Assembly (NCBI RefSeq): GCF_014349155.1
Contig: NZ_JACSIT010000154.1
Coordinates: forward strand, 150,300-214,299
Length of the DNA: 64,000 nt
Source: Neolewinella lacunae
GTDB taxonomy: Bacteria; Bacteroidota; Bacteroidia; Chitinophagales; Saprospiraceae
Direction of reading: 5' to 3'
Shown here: positions 36,086 to 45,972 of the stretch, one piece after another
Numbering within the stretch: the stretch's first letter is position 1
Layout: every line of letters starts with the position of its first letter
Translations under genes and position numbers: made by a program
The notes under the pieces: generated by a model
Told to the model about the DNA's origin: nothing
What the model saw: only the letters and a program-made list of their open reading frames with translations
Databases searched by the model: none

Positions 36086-36970
36086 CTAATGGTTTCTGCG
36101 GTCTTCTCCCCACGCCAGTTTAGACCGCAGCGTATCCATAAAGGTAATCCCCGCCAATTTAACCAGGTTGAGCCCGAAGGCATTTTTGCGTACGGCCAGA
36201 CTATGGGCCGAAGTAATGGTCTCGAAGCGGCTATCGAGGGTACAAAGAAAATTTTCTGCCCGCCCCTCTATTTCAAAACTGACGACCGAGTCGTCGCTAA
36301 TCACAATCGGCCGTACGTTGAGGTTATGGGGAGCGACGGGGGTGATCACAAAATTCCCCGACCCCGGAAAAACGATCGGCCCCCCGCAACTCAAACTGTA
36401 CCCGGTAGACCCCGTCGGGGTGGCTACGATAATACCGTCGGCCCAGTAGCTGTTCAAATAGGCACCGTTGATGTAAGTATGGATGGTGATCATCGAGGAG
36501 GTATCCCGCTTGAGCAGGGTAAAGTCATTGAGCGCATACGGGGTTTCGTTGAACAAGGGGATGTTGCTCTCCAGGTAAATCATATCCCGGGTTTCCGTCT
36601 CAAAGCGCCCCCGGGCCAGCAGGCGCAAGGTATCCTCCAGTTTGGTCTTTTCCACCCGGGCCAAAAACCCAAGTCGCCCCAGGTTAATCCCCAAAATAGG
36701 AATTCCGGAATCGCGGATGAGGGTAGCCGCCTTGAGAATGGTGCCATCGCCCCCCAGGGTGATGAGCATATCGAAGCGCTTGAGCCGGAAATCGATGTGG
36801 CTTTCAAAAATTCCCACATCGCGCTTAAAGACGATGTGCGGACGAATTTCCTCCAGATAAGGACCGTAGACGTAGGTAGAAAAACCCTCGGTAGCCAATA
36901 GATCAAAAAGTTGCTGGACGTGAGGAATGTCTTCACTCTTCAACAATTGGCTGTAAATGACTACCTGCAT
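36086..36970 (-). CDS. nadK: NAD kinase
   Basis: This 294-residue enzyme phosphorylates NAD to NADP with ATP or polyphosphate in the cytoplasm. Family motifs are intact: LGGDGTIL (GGDGT at 73-77), LGINLGRLGFL, ALNDFTLLK, the glycine-rich ADGIIVATPTGSTGYSLSCGGPI and TPVAPHNLNVRPIV. The usual NE/D pair reads LND, within family variation. It starts 5 bp after the stop of the upstream Omp85-like gene on the same strand and is probably cotranscribed. Confidence 0.96.
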   Translation of the reverse strand: MQVVIYSQLLKSEDIPHVQQLFDLLATEGFSTYVYGPYLEEIRPHIVFKRDVGIFESHIDFRLKRFDMLITLGGDGTILKAATLIRDSGIPILGINLGRLGFLARVEKTKLEDTLRLLARGRFETETRDMIYLESNIPLFNETPYALNDFTLLKRDTSSMITIHTYINGAYLNSYWADGIIVATPTGSTGYSLSCGGPIVFPGSGNFVITPVAPHNLNVRPIVISDDSVVSFEIEGRAENFLCTLDSRFETITSAHSLAVRKNAFGLNLVKLAGITFMDTLRSKLAWGEDRRNH

Positions 36971-36974
36971 AGGA

Positions 36975-38426
36975 CTAGAAATTCAGGTTCAAAGCTAAGA
37001 AAATGCCATCTTCGCCCAGGTGATTCCGGTTGTACTGGATGCTGCCCACCATGTCGTAAAACAACACCAGATCGAGTCCGACGGATCCGCCCGTCAGCAA
37101 ACGGTTGTTCAGTTGATTACTGGCCTCAATGAAGGGAGCGTTGGCATAACCCTGGTTGAGCTGTAAGGCAAACAATATCCGGTAGGGGATGTAGCGGAAA
37201 GCATCGATGAAGACCAGTTTGCCAAGGTCTGTTTTCCCCTTTAGCAATTGCCGGCGAAGACCGACACGCCAGATGGCCATATCCAATCCATCGACAACGT
37301 AAAACTGGTACCCCACCAAACTGTTGTTTTCAAACCCGATGGCCCGGTTTTCCAGAAAAGGTTGCTGGCTGCGGATGAAACTGTACTTCGTGGCCAGTCC
37401 GGCGTTGAGGGCGAGTTTTTCGCTTAATGGCCAGAATTTGCTGAAGTTGACGCCACCCGTCAGGCCACTCCGTTCGCCCGTTATCCCCAGGCCTTCTTTT
37501 ACCAGAGAGGTTTCGAGATAATAGCCTTTCCAGGGGTAATTGCGCACGTCGCGCCGGTCATTGATGTAACGGTATTCCAGGCGGAAGAACTCCAGGCTGC
37601 CGCTGCCGTTGCCGAAGAAGGCCGGATTCAGTACGCGGGCGATGGTATCCGCAATTCCTGAATCCCGGTAGCCCATTTGTAAACGGTGAGAAACGTAAAG
37701 CTTGCGCCGGTAGGTAAAAGATAAATCGAGATCAGTACGGCGATAAACAAAGTTATCGGGGTCGCGGTAAAAAAGTTGCTGGTTATCGGCGGTGGCGTAA
37801 TTCTGTTCCCGCCGGCGGAGGAAATTAAAGCGGAACTCTACCCCCAGGTTGCCCTGCCTGTTCAGATAAGGCAGGCGATAGGCCGCTTCGTATTGCTCGG
37901 TGTAACCCGTGGTGTAGCCCAGTTTTAAGCGGTCGCGCCGGCCGCTAAAATTGTAGTACGTGAGTTTTGCCCCCACGTTCACCCGGTCGAGGGAACGGTT
38001 TTGGTCGCGCCACCAGAAATTAAAATTACGGTCGGCCAGGGAAAACACTGGTACGGGATAGAGGTACCAGGTCTCCCGGATATTGAGGGTAACGGTGAGG
38101 CGGCCTGGCCCCAAAAGCGTATCGGCGTAGGAAATCTCGAGGCTGGCAAAAAGGCCGGTATTCATCAAAGCGCTATAGGTAGCGGCCATTTCTTCTTCCA
38201 GCTGGCCGGTGGGAATACGGGCTCCCTTCCCAAAAGTCATCTCGCGGAAGATGACACTGCTGCGGGTGCGCTTGTGCCCGAGCAGGATAATGTCGGCCAC
38301 CAAAACGGTGTCGGGTGGGGCAAACGCCAGTCCCACCGGGTGCTGGACGGCCGCGCCAACATCGGCGCTCCTCCCCAGGGCAGGGAGGCAAAAGAGCAAG
38401 ACCAGCAGGAAAGCAATGCGCATCAT
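36975..38426 (-). CDS. Omp85-like outer-membrane protein with a POTRA-like domain
   Basis: This 483-residue exported protein has a signal peptide (IAFLLVLLFCLPALG). One POTRA-like module follows (about 40-115, VADIILLGHKRTRSSVIFREM to NTGLFASLEISY). The remainder is a predicted 16-strand barrel with frequent aromatic-ended strands and a C-terminal FLALNLNF that fits Bam-dependent insertion. It resembles a compact TamA/BamA relative; with only one POTRA it is unlikely to be the essential BamA. Two adjacent ATG codons (38426 and 38423) can start it. It is directly upstream of nadK. Confidence 0.75.
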   Translation of the reverse strand: MMRIAFLLVLLFCLPALGRSADVGAAVQHPVGLAFAPPDTVLVADIILLGHKRTRSSVIFREMTFGKGARIPTGQLEEEMAATYSALMNTGLFASLEISYADTLLGPGRLTVTLNIRETWYLYPVPVFSLADRNFNFWWRDQNRSLDRVNVGAKLTYYNFSGRRDRLKLGYTTGYTEQYEAAYRLPYLNRQGNLGVEFRFNFLRRREQNYATADNQQLFYRDPDNFVYRRTDLDLSFTYRRKLYVSHRLQMGYRDSGIADTIARVLNPAFFGNGSGSLEFFRLEYRYINDRRDVRNYPWKGYYLETSLVKEGLGITGERSGLTGGVNFSKFWPLSEKLALNAGLATKYSFIRSQQPFLENRAIGFENNSLVGYQFYVVDGLDMAIWRVGLRRQLLKGKTDLGKLVFIDAFRYIPYRILFALQLNQGYANAPFIEASNQLNNRLLTGGSVGLDLVLFYDMVGSIQYNRNHLGEDGIFLALNLNF

Positions 38427-39564
38427 CGCCCAATAACGGAATTTCCGGTGGATTGTAGGTGCCCAGGGCACCGTTTCATTGCGCCTTTCCGACCAAACAT
38501 GATTTCAGGAAGCTAACTCAGCGCCTAGCCGGCACCAATTCATAGCCCCTCCCCAGGTCATCGGGCAAGCAGCAGGGCCTCCCGCACCAACCTCCCCAGC
38601 CTTCTTCCGGCGGCGCACCCGCACTTACCCACACCGGATGCAGCGCCCGGCAGTGCATCTTTCCCGATTATGAATGACTACCTACCACCAGCCACCACGC
38701 AAAAAAAAGCCAACGGCCCCACGGTGACCTTTAAACTGGAATTCCCAGGCGCTGATTGGGGCATTATCGGGGTTCAGGAAACGACCACTTTTTATTCCTG
38801 ACACCCATATACATACCGCCGCTGATGCAAAAATCGGATTGTGCAGTCCCACAAAATTATTCATTTTTATACCTCAAAAATTACAAGACCTTGATTTTCA
38901 GCTCACAAAAAAGAGGGCATACGCTAAAATAAGCCCCGCCATTTCCACCAGGGCACGAGAATGTTTTAGCAATGTGAAAAAATCAGCCTGAAATGAACAC
39001 CCAACTGCTCAACCTGATAAACGGTAACGAGCAAAAAAAAGCAACCCGGGAATCGCAGAAAAAGTGCTTGAAAATGATTTTTCCCTGGTGGTCGGAGCGC
39101 TGAGATAACGAATGAAACAATAGCGTAGCCGGCTTTTGGTGGCGCTTTGGCCCCAGGGATTAGCGTCACGAAGAATGGCCCAGGCTGGTTTTAATCTGGC
39201 CTGCACCCATTAGGGGAATTCCGCTACCCCAACTGAGGCTGCTCCGCCGGGCGGGTTGCGCAAACCAGGTAATCCATCCGGGTGAAACTTCACCTTCCCC
39301 CGAACGGTCAAATGAAAAATGCGGAGGGATGTCTAGTGGTCTGTCAAACTTAAATTTTTGGGCGCTCTGCCATTTTGTGTGGATTGGATAAGCAAGGTGT
39401 CCACATTGATAACTAATTGGGCTTCGCCCGCATTTTATCGCTTTTAATGCAGAAGATGACACCCGTACAGTCGCTGCTCCGGCCAGTGAAATCAGCCGAA
39501 ACAGCCGCTCTCCTCCACCCCTTTCCTCTCAAATACCTTAACTTGCCCGGAAAAATTCATACCC
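38427..39564. other. 1.1-kb region without a convincing gene
   Basis: Only short open frames without coding character are present. The central part (about 38820-39120) is more AT-rich than its surroundings. A sequence TAGTGGTCTGTCAAAC at 39340-39355 followed by TTAAATTTTT resembles the end of a small inverted-repeat element, but no partner end was found. It may be a decayed gene or a long regulatory stretch. Confidence 0.4.
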
Positions 39565-41088
39565 GTGTCAACCAAAAGAGGAAACTGGAACAGCAAATTA
39601 GGCTTTATCCTGGCCGCCAGCGGCTCGGCCATTGGCCTGGGCAACATCGTCTTTTTTAGCTCTAATGCGTACCAATACGGGGGCGGAGCTTTTTACCTGC
39701 CCTACTTCGTGGCGCTCTTCGTCCTAGGCCTCCCCATCATGATGATGGAGTTTGGGATGGGGACGCTCACCGGAAAATCCTTTCCCCTCGCGCTGCGGCA
39801 ACTGGCGGGCAAACGCGCCGAGTTTGTCGGCTGGTGGAGCATCGCCAGCGCCATGTTCATCACCGCCTACTACGTCGCCATCCTCGGCTGGGCCTTCGGA
39901 ATGATGGTCGGGGCCTTCGGCAGCCTCTTCGAACCCGGCATCACCGCACCCTTCGCGCCCTTTGCTAACCCTACCGAAAGCGCCAGTGCCATGGTTTACT
40001 TCTTCAGCCTGCTGGCTACCTGGTGGCCGGTGGTTTTCATCTTCGTCATCTGGGGCCTCAACCTGCTGATCCTGCGCAACGGCACTGCCACCATCGAAAG
40101 GGCCGTCCGCATTTTTGTTCCCTTAATGTGGTTGTTCATGATCGGCCTGGTCGTTCGTGGACTCACCCTCGACGGGGGCTTTGACGGAGCGATGTACCTC
40201 TTCACGCCTGATTTGGAAGGCATCGCCGACGCCAACGTCTGGCGCGGGGCCTTCAGCCAGATGTTCTTTTCCCTTTCCCTCGGCCTGGGCACGATGACGG
40301 CCTACGCCTCCTACCTGCCCAAGGATGCCGACCAGGTCAACAACTCCCTGCTCGTATCCTTCCTGAATTGCGGTTTTGAGTTCATCGCCGGATTGGCCAT
40401 CTTTTCTCTCCTCTTCGTCTACGCCCTCAACCCCGCGGGTTCTACCCTCTCCCTTTCCTTTTTCGTCATTCCCCAGGGCATCAACGAACTCTCCACCATC
40501 CCCTGGATCACCCGCCTGTTTGGCTTCCTCTTCTTTTTTCTCATCGTGATTGCCGGGCTTACCTCCTCCATTTCCCTGATCGAAGGGCCCGCCGCCGCCC
40601 TGATCGACAAGCTCAAAATAAGCCGCCGCAAGGCCCTCACCATCATCGCCGTCCCCTGCATGATCGGGTCGGTCCTCTGTACCCTTCCCATCATCGTGGA
40701 CCAGGGACTGAATGGCAACGGCACCCTGGGGCTCAGCATTCTCGATATTACCGACCACTGGGTGTTCAGCTACAGCTTGCTCATCGTTGGGCTCGTCGAA
40801 TGCCTGGCCATTGGTTGGATCCTGGGGGCGGATAAACTCCGCCTGGCCCTCAATCAGTACGCCCGCTACCCCCTCGGCCGGTGGTTCAACGTGCTCATCA
40901 AGTACGTCATCCCTACCCTGCTGGCTACCGTCATTCTCTCCAGCCTCTGGGAAGAGCGCTCGGCCCTGTATGGCTCCGGTGTCGATATGGTGGGCTTCAA
41001 CTGGCTGCCCCTGTTCATTCCCGTCTTCTGGCTGGTCGTCAGCCTGGGCTTTGCCTACTACCTTACCAAAAAACCGTACGAAGCATGA
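39565..41088 (+). CDS. Neurotransmitter:sodium symporter family transporter
   Basis: This 507-residue, roughly 12-helix LeuT-fold symporter moves amino acids or related solutes with Na+. TM1 is SKLGFILAASGSAIGLGNIVFF with the unwound substrate/Na+ site, then the GGGAFYLPYF segment; TM6 is AFSQMFFSLSLGLGTMTAYASYL. The conserved arginine of the extracellular gate (LeuT Arg30 in GNFLRFP) is phenylalanine here (GNIVFFSS), so gating may differ from LeuT. Start is GTG 39565. The stop overlaps the start of a small membrane-anchored protein, a possible accessory subunit. Confidence 0.92.
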   Translation: MSTKRGNWNSKLGFILAASGSAIGLGNIVFFSSNAYQYGGGAFYLPYFVALFVLGLPIMMMEFGMGTLTGKSFPLALRQLAGKRAEFVGWWSIASAMFITAYYVAILGWAFGMMVGAFGSLFEPGITAPFAPFANPTESASAMVYFFSLLATWWPVVFIFVIWGLNLLILRNGTATIERAVRIFVPLMWLFMIGLVVRGLTLDGGFDGAMYLFTPDLEGIADANVWRGAFSQMFFSLSLGLGTMTAYASYLPKDADQVNNSLLVSFLNCGFEFIAGLAIFSLLFVYALNPAGSTLSLSFFVIPQGINELSTIPWITRLFGFLFFFLIVIAGLTSSISLIEGPAAALIDKLKISRRKALTIIAVPCMIGSVLCTLPIIVDQGLNGNGTLGLSILDITDHWVFSYSLLIVGLVECLAIGWILGADKLRLALNQYARYPLGRWFNVLIKYVIPTLLATVILSSLWEERSALYGSGVDMVGFNWLPLFIPVFWLVVSLGFAYYLTKKPYEA

Positions 41089-41522
41089 GACTGCTCCCGA
41101 ATATCCTTTGCGCACTAACCATTCTGCTCGGGGCCCCGGGCCTCGCAGCCAACATCTCGCTGGCCGACCCCAGCCCCGTAGCCGGGCAACCCGTGCGCGT
41201 CACTTTTTCCGTGCCCGTAGATACGCTGTTAGTTACTTACCGGCCCAATTCCGCGCTGGTCCGTACCGAAACGGTGGTCCTGCCTGCTCCCTCCACCTTC
41301 GCAGAATGGACCCCCAGCAGCGCCGGCCTCGCCCAACTGGCCTACCTGGACCGCACGGGGGAAATTCCCCTTAAAGTCAGCCACAACGTTTCCGTTCGCT
41401 TCGATGGGCTCTCCGGTTCGGGGCTGGCGGTAATGATCCTGGCAGGGCTCATTTTGTTCGGCGGAGCGGGCTTCGCTTTTAAGACTTTGTTCCGCGAAGA
41501 TCCCCTTTCGGCCGGGCGATAA
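41085..41522 (+). CDS. Small exported membrane-anchored protein coupled to the sodium symporter
   Basis: This 145-residue protein has an N-terminal signal peptide (LLPNILCALTILLGAPGLA), a periplasmic beta-rich segment of about 85 residues (ADPSPVAGQPVRVTFSV, then ATYLDRTGEIPL-like strands) and a C-terminal transmembrane helix (GLAVMILAGLILFGGAGFAF) with a basic cytoplasmic tail. The ATG overlaps the transporter stop (ATGA), indicating coupled translation. I recognise no family; an accessory role for the symporter is inference from context. Confidence 0.65.
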   Translation: MRLLPNILCALTILLGAPGLAANISLADPSPVAGQPVRVTFSVPVDTLLVTYRPNSALVRTETVVLPAPSTFAEWTPSSAGLAQLAYLDRTGEIPLKVSHNVSVRFDGLSGSGLAVMILAGLILFGGAGFAFKTLFREDPLSAGR

Positions 41523-41580
41523 AGCCGTCGCCGGAGCAACTAATACCCGCTAAAAGCGTTGCCTGACCAAAGAGAAGGAC

Positions 41581-43494
41581 ATGGCAAAATTCAGCATTGA
41601 CTTACAGGCTGGCAAGGTGGTAGAAGACGAAGTGGTAAGCTCCCGCGGTGAAGTCATCGTGGGCATCGACCTGGGAACCACCAACAGCCTCGTGGCTCAC
41701 GTGCGCGACGGAAAAGCCATAGCCGTGGCCGATGCCGAAGGTAAAAGCGTCCTCGTTCCCAGCATCGTCCACTTCGCCGAAGACGGCAGCGTATTGGTCG
41801 GAGAGGCCGCCAAACCCTTCCTCACCACCCACCCCGAACGCACCATCTACTCCGTCAAACGGCTGCTGGGAAAAAGCTACGGCGACCTTAAAACGGTCCA
41901 AAACCGCTTCGGCTACCGCATCATCGACGAAGACGAAGACCGGCTGGTAAAAATTGCCGTCCCCTCGTCCAGCGGCCAGGACCGCTACTACAGCCCCATT
42001 GAACTCTCGGCCCAAATCCTCAAAAGCCTCAAAGCCCGCATCGAACGCGAACTCGGGCAGTCGGTCAGCCGCGCCGTCATCACGGTGCCGGCCTACTTCA
42101 ACGACGCCCAGCGTCAGGCCACCCGCGACGCCGGAAAACTCGCCGGCCTCGACGTGCTGCGCATCGTCAACGAGCCCACCGCCAGCAGCCTCGCCTACGG
42201 CATTGGCCTTAAAGACGAAGACGAGGGCCGCACCATCGCGGTCTATGACCTCGGTGGCGGCACCTTCGACGTGTCCATCCTCCGCATCGAACAGGGCATT
42301 TTTGAAGTCCTGGCCACCAACGGCGACACCTTTTTGGGCGGCGACGATTTCGACCAGGCCATCATCGACCACTGGGCCGGCAAGTACAGTTTGCCGATGG
42401 ATTCGGGCGCTGAACGCGGGATGCTGAGATTGTTGGCCGAGCAGGCGAAGAAGCGCCTGTCTTACCAGGACGCCTTCACCACCACCTTCCAAGGGCAAAC
42501 CCTTCACCTCGAGCGCGACGAGGCCGACATCGTCTTCACCCCGCTCGTCCAACGCACCCTTGCATCCTGCGAACGCGCCCTGAACGACGCCGGGCTCAGC
42601 ATCGACGCCATCGACCACGTTATAATGGTTGGCGGATCCACCCGCGTGCCCCTGGTAAAAAAGGCCGTGAGCGACTTTTTCGGCAAAACGGTGAACGACG
42701 ATCTTGACCCCGACCAGGTGGTCGCCCTCGGTGCCGCCATCCAGGCCGACGTCTTGGCCGGCAACCAACAAGACGTGCTGCTGCTCGACATCACCCCCCT
42801 TTCGCTGGGCATCGAAACGGTGGGCGGCCTGATGGACCCCATCATCGCCCGCAACAGTAAGGTGCCGACCCGCGTCGGCCGCAAGTACACCACCAGCGTG
42901 GACGGCCAGAAAAACCTGAAAGTCGCCGTCTACCAAGGCGAACGCGATCTGGTGGCCCACAACCGCAAACTCGGCGAATTCGTCCTCGGCAACATCCCGC
43001 CCATGCCCGCCGGCATCCCCCAGATCGAAATTCAGTTTTACCTGGACGCCGATGGCATTTTGCGCGTCAAAGCCATGGAACACCGCAGCGGGCAGAGCCA
43101 GAGCGTAACCATCAAAAGCCAGTACGGCATCACCGAAGAGGAGATGGCCGAGATGCTGCTCGATAGCCTGAGCAATGCCGAAGGCGATGTCCGCACCCGC
43201 GCCCTGGTGGAGGCCCGCAACGAGGCCAACAACGTCTTACTCAGTGCCCGCAAATTCATCCGGCAAAATGCCAGCTGGCTCTCCGAAGAGCAAGTCGCGG
43301 CCATCAACGAGCACATCACGGCCCTCGATGGTGCCGTGGCGACGGACGATAAGGACCACATCAACGCCTGCCTCGAAGCCCTCAATACCTTCACCGCGCC
43401 ACTGGCCCACGAAGCCCTGGACCGCAACGTCGCCGCCGCTCTGGCCAATGAGCACCTCTCCGACCGCAGCCAGGGGCAAGGTGCGGGCCACTAA
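41581..43494 (+). CDS. Hsp70 chaperone, HscA-like
   Basis: This 637-residue Hsp70 has an N-terminal extension of about 25 residues before the ATPase domain. The phosphate 1 loop is [13 protein letters not shown], and further signatures are [36 protein letters not shown] and [18 protein letters not shown]. The substrate-binding domain follows with [16 protein letters not shown]. The extension, and the LVATVR-like sequence after the loop, fit the HscA chaperone of iron-sulphur assembly better than DnaK. No hscB, iscU or fdx gene is adjacent, so the specialised role remains inference. It overlaps the convergent methyltransferase gene by 4 bp. Confidence 0.85.
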   Translation: MAKFSIDLQAGKVVEDEVVSSRGEVIVGIDLGTTNSLVAHVRDGKAIAVADAEGKSVLVPSIVHFAEDGSVLVGEAAKPFLTTHPERTIYSVKRLLGKSYGDLKTVQNRFGYRIIDEDEDRLVKIAVPSSSGQDRYYSPIELSAQILKSLKARIERELGQSVSRAVITVPAYFNDAQRQATRDAGKLAGLDVLRIVNEPTASSLAYGIGLKDEDEGRTIAVYDLGGGTFDVSILRIEQGIFEVLATNGDTFLGGDDFDQAIIDHWAGKYSLPMDSGAERGMLRLLAEQAKKRLSYQDAFTTTFQGQTLHLERDEADIVFTPLVQRTLASCERALNDAGLSIDAIDHVIMVGGSTRVPLVKKAVSDFFGKTVNDDLDPDQVVALGAAIQADVLAGNQQDVLLLDITPLSLGIETVGGLMDPIIARNSKVPTRVGRKYTTSVDGQKNLKVAVYQGERDLVAHNRKLGEFVLGNIPPMPAGIPQIEIQFYLDADGILRVKAMEHRSGQSQSVTIKSQYGITEEEMAEMLLDSLSNAEGDVRTRALVEARNEANNVLLSARKFIRQNASWLSEEQVAAINEHITALDGAVATDDKDHINACLEALNTFTAPLAHEALDRNVAAALANEHLSDRSQGQGAGH

Positions 43495-44342
43495 CCCGCC
43501 ACGCGGAACCAGAAAGAGGTGCCGTGCTGCTCGACGCCCGCCAGCTGGGGGCTCTCCCACAACGGCTGCGTCAGGGCCGCCAATTCGGGGTCTTCGGAGA
43601 TGAAGTAATTGGGCAGCAGGATGTCCAGTTTCTCCGGACCCGCCAGCAGGTAAATTGCCAGGGCGTACTGCTCGGAGTAAAAGCGCTGGCACAGTTCATG
43701 GTCGTAGTCGTAAGGGAGGAAAATATCGTGGATGTGCACGATCACTCCGGGCCGCAGGCGGGGCAAGACCTCCAGAAAAAAGACGGTGACATCGGAGTTG
43801 GGCAGCATCCGGTGAGAATTGTCCACAAAAAGGACGTCGCCGGGCTGCAAAAACGTCGCCAAATCCAGGTCGCAGCGCTCGAAGGGTACGCGCAAAACGC
43901 GGTCGGCCAGCTGGTCGATTTCCGCGCGCGGAGCAGGGTCGATGGAGATGATTTCGCAGTCGATTTGCTCTTGCTGCCGGGCCAGGTGGGCCACTTTGGT
44001 GGAATTCCCGGAGCCGATTTCGACGTAGCGGGCCGGGCGGTACCTGGCCAGGATGCCGTAGATGGCGGCCATATCGAGACCGGGCAGGAAACCGTTGTTG
44101 TAAATCGGCTCCGTCGCGTTGTGGAGGGCGTCCGACTTTTTGATGGCCGCCAGTTGGGGGGCGTACCGGGTCAGTTCCTGGATTTCGTTGCGGTAGCGTT
44201 CCCGCCCCCGTTCAATGATCGCCAAAACACCGGCCAGCGCCGGACCCGCCCCGTGGCCATAGCGGGGCTGGAAGGCTACGGGATACTCCAGGAACAAGGT
44301 CTGAAAGCGGGGATGAAGAAAGCGATAAATGCGCTTGAGCAT
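43491..44342 (-). CDS. Class I SAM-dependent methyltransferase
   Basis: This 283-residue protein has a Rossmann-like methyltransferase domain of the Methyltransf_24 type. SAM-binding motif I is [16 protein letters not shown] (about 115-130). The acidic strand [13 protein letters not shown] follows, and later strands are [12 protein letters not shown] and [16 protein letters not shown]. The paired acids and histidines in the last segment resemble metal-dependent O-methyltransferases or cephalosporin-hydroxylase-like proteins. Substrate is unknown; a glycan or lipid target is plausible. An inverted repeat (44360-44374 with 44401-44415) lies just upstream of its start. Confidence 0.8.
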   Translation of the reverse strand: MLKRIYRFLHPRFQTLFLEYPVAFQPRYGHGAGPALAGVLAIIERGRERYRNEIQELTRYAPQLAAIKKSDALHNATEPIYNNGFLPGLDMAAIYGILARYRPARYVEIGSGNSTKVAHLARQQEQIDCEIISIDPAPRAEIDQLADRVLRVPFERCDLDLATFLQPGDVLFVDNSHRMLPNSDVTVFFLEVLPRLRPGVIVHIHDIFLPYDYDHELCQRFYSEQYALAIYLLAGPEKLDILLPNYFISEDPELAALTQPLWESPQLAGVEQHGTSFWFRVAG

Positions 44343-44359
44343 GGAGCTGGTGGTATTTT

Positions 44360-44415
44360 ATAGCTGAACCACCCCGGCACTGCGGTTTTTCGCATTCCCT
44401 GGGTGGTTCAACTAT
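44360..44415. repeat. Inverted repeat upstream of the methyltransferase
   Basis: ATAGCTGAACCACCC (44360-44374) and GGGTGGTTCAACTAT (44401-44415) pair over 14 of 15 positions around a 26-nt loop. A TACTTTTG box on the minus strand (44477-44470) would place it in the 5' untranslated region. No T run follows, so it is an operator or leader hairpin rather than an evident terminator. Confidence 0.5.
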
Positions 44416-44539
44416 GGTACTGCGGTGCAGCGACCACCGCTGGTACGCTGGCCGGTCTTGCCCGAAGCGCAAAAGTAGCAACTAAGCACCAAGGAGGGGC
44501 TGGGGCACCAAAATCACCCAGGCCCTTCTTCTTTGCTGC

Positions 44540-45802
44540 CTACAACTCTTTGTACAGTCTGCTCAAGCGGTCCGCAGAGTCCTCGCTGTCGGTCAGGGCC
44601 CGGCTCAGGGCGTAGAAATCGAGGGGTTCGCGGATGTTGTTGCCGATGCGGGCGAGCATGAGGTTGAAGTAGCGGTTTTCAATATCTTCCAGGGTCTGTA
44701 CCCCTTCGTGGAAGCCGATGGAGCCATCCTCGCTGGGGCGGAAGATGTAGCACTTGAAGAGGACCTGGCGGATTTTCTTCGCATCCGTGAGGGTAGCCGA
44801 GGGGATGTCCTTGACGAGTTGCTCCAGGCACTCGTCGTCCAACTCCGCAAAGCTGGCGAAGCTGTTGCCGTCTTCGAGAAAGGACGCGTAGATATCGATC
44901 CCGATCCACATCATATCCGGCCGGGGCATCCGCACGCCTTGCTGGGCGGCGATCCGGAGATAGTAGGGGCTCAGGTCGTTGTCGTTGGTAGCCCGTTGAA
45001 GATTTTTGGCCTGCTGGTCGGTGAGTTCCAGGTCGGGACGCAGGCGGTATTCGGGCTCTTGCTCGTCGCGGAAGTGCCTTCTTTCGAGTACCGTCGTCTG
45101 GTCGGAAAGGTAAGTCCCGAAAGTGGGGTAGCCGTAGTCTTTTTCCTGGAAGGTGGAGTCGATTTTGGCCATTGCGGGCTTGATCCGGACTTGCTGGATC
45201 CATTCTTCGCCGTACTGGCTGGTCAGGGTAAGCATAGTCTGGATGAGGACCGAGTGGCTTTCCTCGACGGACTTGAAGGTGGCAAAGCTTCCCTGGAGGG
45301 GGCGTCCGACGGCGTCGTAGTAGGCAAAGTCGTGATGAGCCTTTTCCTTTTCAGGATCTTCCTGTAAAGAGCGGGTACCGATGCCCAGGAGTTTTTTTCC
45401 CGCTGCGGCAGCGAGTTGCTCCAGGCTGGGGTAACGTGCGTCTCCCCCGATGACCAGGACAGCATCAATGTCGTCCCGGCTCGCCAGAGTTTTGATCTCC
45501 CCTTCCATTTCCATCACGGCCCGGTTCTGGTTCGTTCGCCCCTCGGGGAAAAGCTGTACCAGGCGGATGCCGTGTTGGCGGAAGGTAGGCGCGTAACTCC
45601 GCATCCATTGCCAGTTGGCAAACGCGAGGTTGCTCACGACCGTTCCTTTAGTGGTGGCGTGTTCCAGTAATCCCCGAACGTCCACGACTTCCGGCTGATC
45701 GCCTTCTCCCATGTTTCGGTACCAGTATTTCCCGTATTCCAGCGCCATAACGGCGTCGTGGAGGGGTTCAAAATCCCAAAGGATCGCAATTCGAAGGTCC
45801 AT
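44540..45802 (-). CDS. NYN (PIN-like) nuclease domain protein with OST-HTH/LOTUS domain
   Basis: This 420-residue protein combines an N-terminal NYN domain with an OST-HTH. The NYN part (1-145) has the first acidic residue in AILWDFEPL (D10) and the second in VLVIGGDARYPSL (D121). The OST-HTH (about 180-245) shows WIQQVRIKPAMAKIDSTF and KDYGYPTFGTYL, characteristic of LOTUS domains, which bind RNA. The remaining 175 residues are helical and unrecognised. Bacterial NYN-OST-HTH proteins are predicted ribonucleases. It stands alone, downstream of an ECF sigma gene that has its own terminator. Confidence 0.75.
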   Translation of the reverse strand: MDLRIAILWDFEPLHDAVMALEYGKYWYRNMGEGDQPEVVDVRGLLEHATTKGTVVSNLAFANWQWMRSYAPTFRQHGIRLVQLFPEGRTNQNRAVMEMEGEIKTLASRDDIDAVLVIGGDARYPSLEQLAAAAGKKLLGIGTRSLQEDPEKEKAHHDFAYYDAVGRPLQGSFATFKSVEESHSVLIQTMLTLTSQYGEEWIQQVRIKPAMAKIDSTFQEKDYGYPTFGTYLSDQTTVLERRHFRDEQEPEYRLRPDLELTDQQAKNLQRATNDNDLSPYYLRIAAQQGVRMPRPDMMWIGIDIYASFLEDGNSFASFAELDDECLEQLVKDIPSATLTDAKKIRQVLFKCYIFRPSEDGSIGFHEGVQTLEDIENRYFNLMLARIGNNIREPLDFYALSRALTDSEDSADRLSRLYKEL

Positions 45803-45904
45803 TTGCTAGTGTGAGTTCAATCCATAGGGCTCCAGGCGTAAAAAGTCTTGTAAGTTCCAACAAACTATTATCGGGCAAATATAGAAAAGGCCGCCGACCG
45901 GACA

Positions 45905-45940
45905 AAAAAATCTCCCGGTTTTATTGCCGGGAGATTTTTT
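45905..45940 (-). terminator. Rho-independent terminator of the ECF sigma gene
   Basis: AAAAAATCTCCCGG (45905-45918) and CCGGGAGATTTTTT (45927-45940) form a perfect 14-bp stem with a T run on either strand. Confidence 0.9.
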
Positions 45941-45972
45941 ATCCCGTAAAACGGGCACTTTGAAGGCTAAAA

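Noticed and set aside
38682..39206. Short leftward open frames in the 1.1-kb gap
   Set aside because: They are under 70 codons, overlap one another in different frames, and carry no recognisable motif or promoter.
41600..43083. Long leftward 493-codon open frame
   Set aside because: It is antisense to the HscA-like Hsp70 gene, whose signatures are unambiguous.
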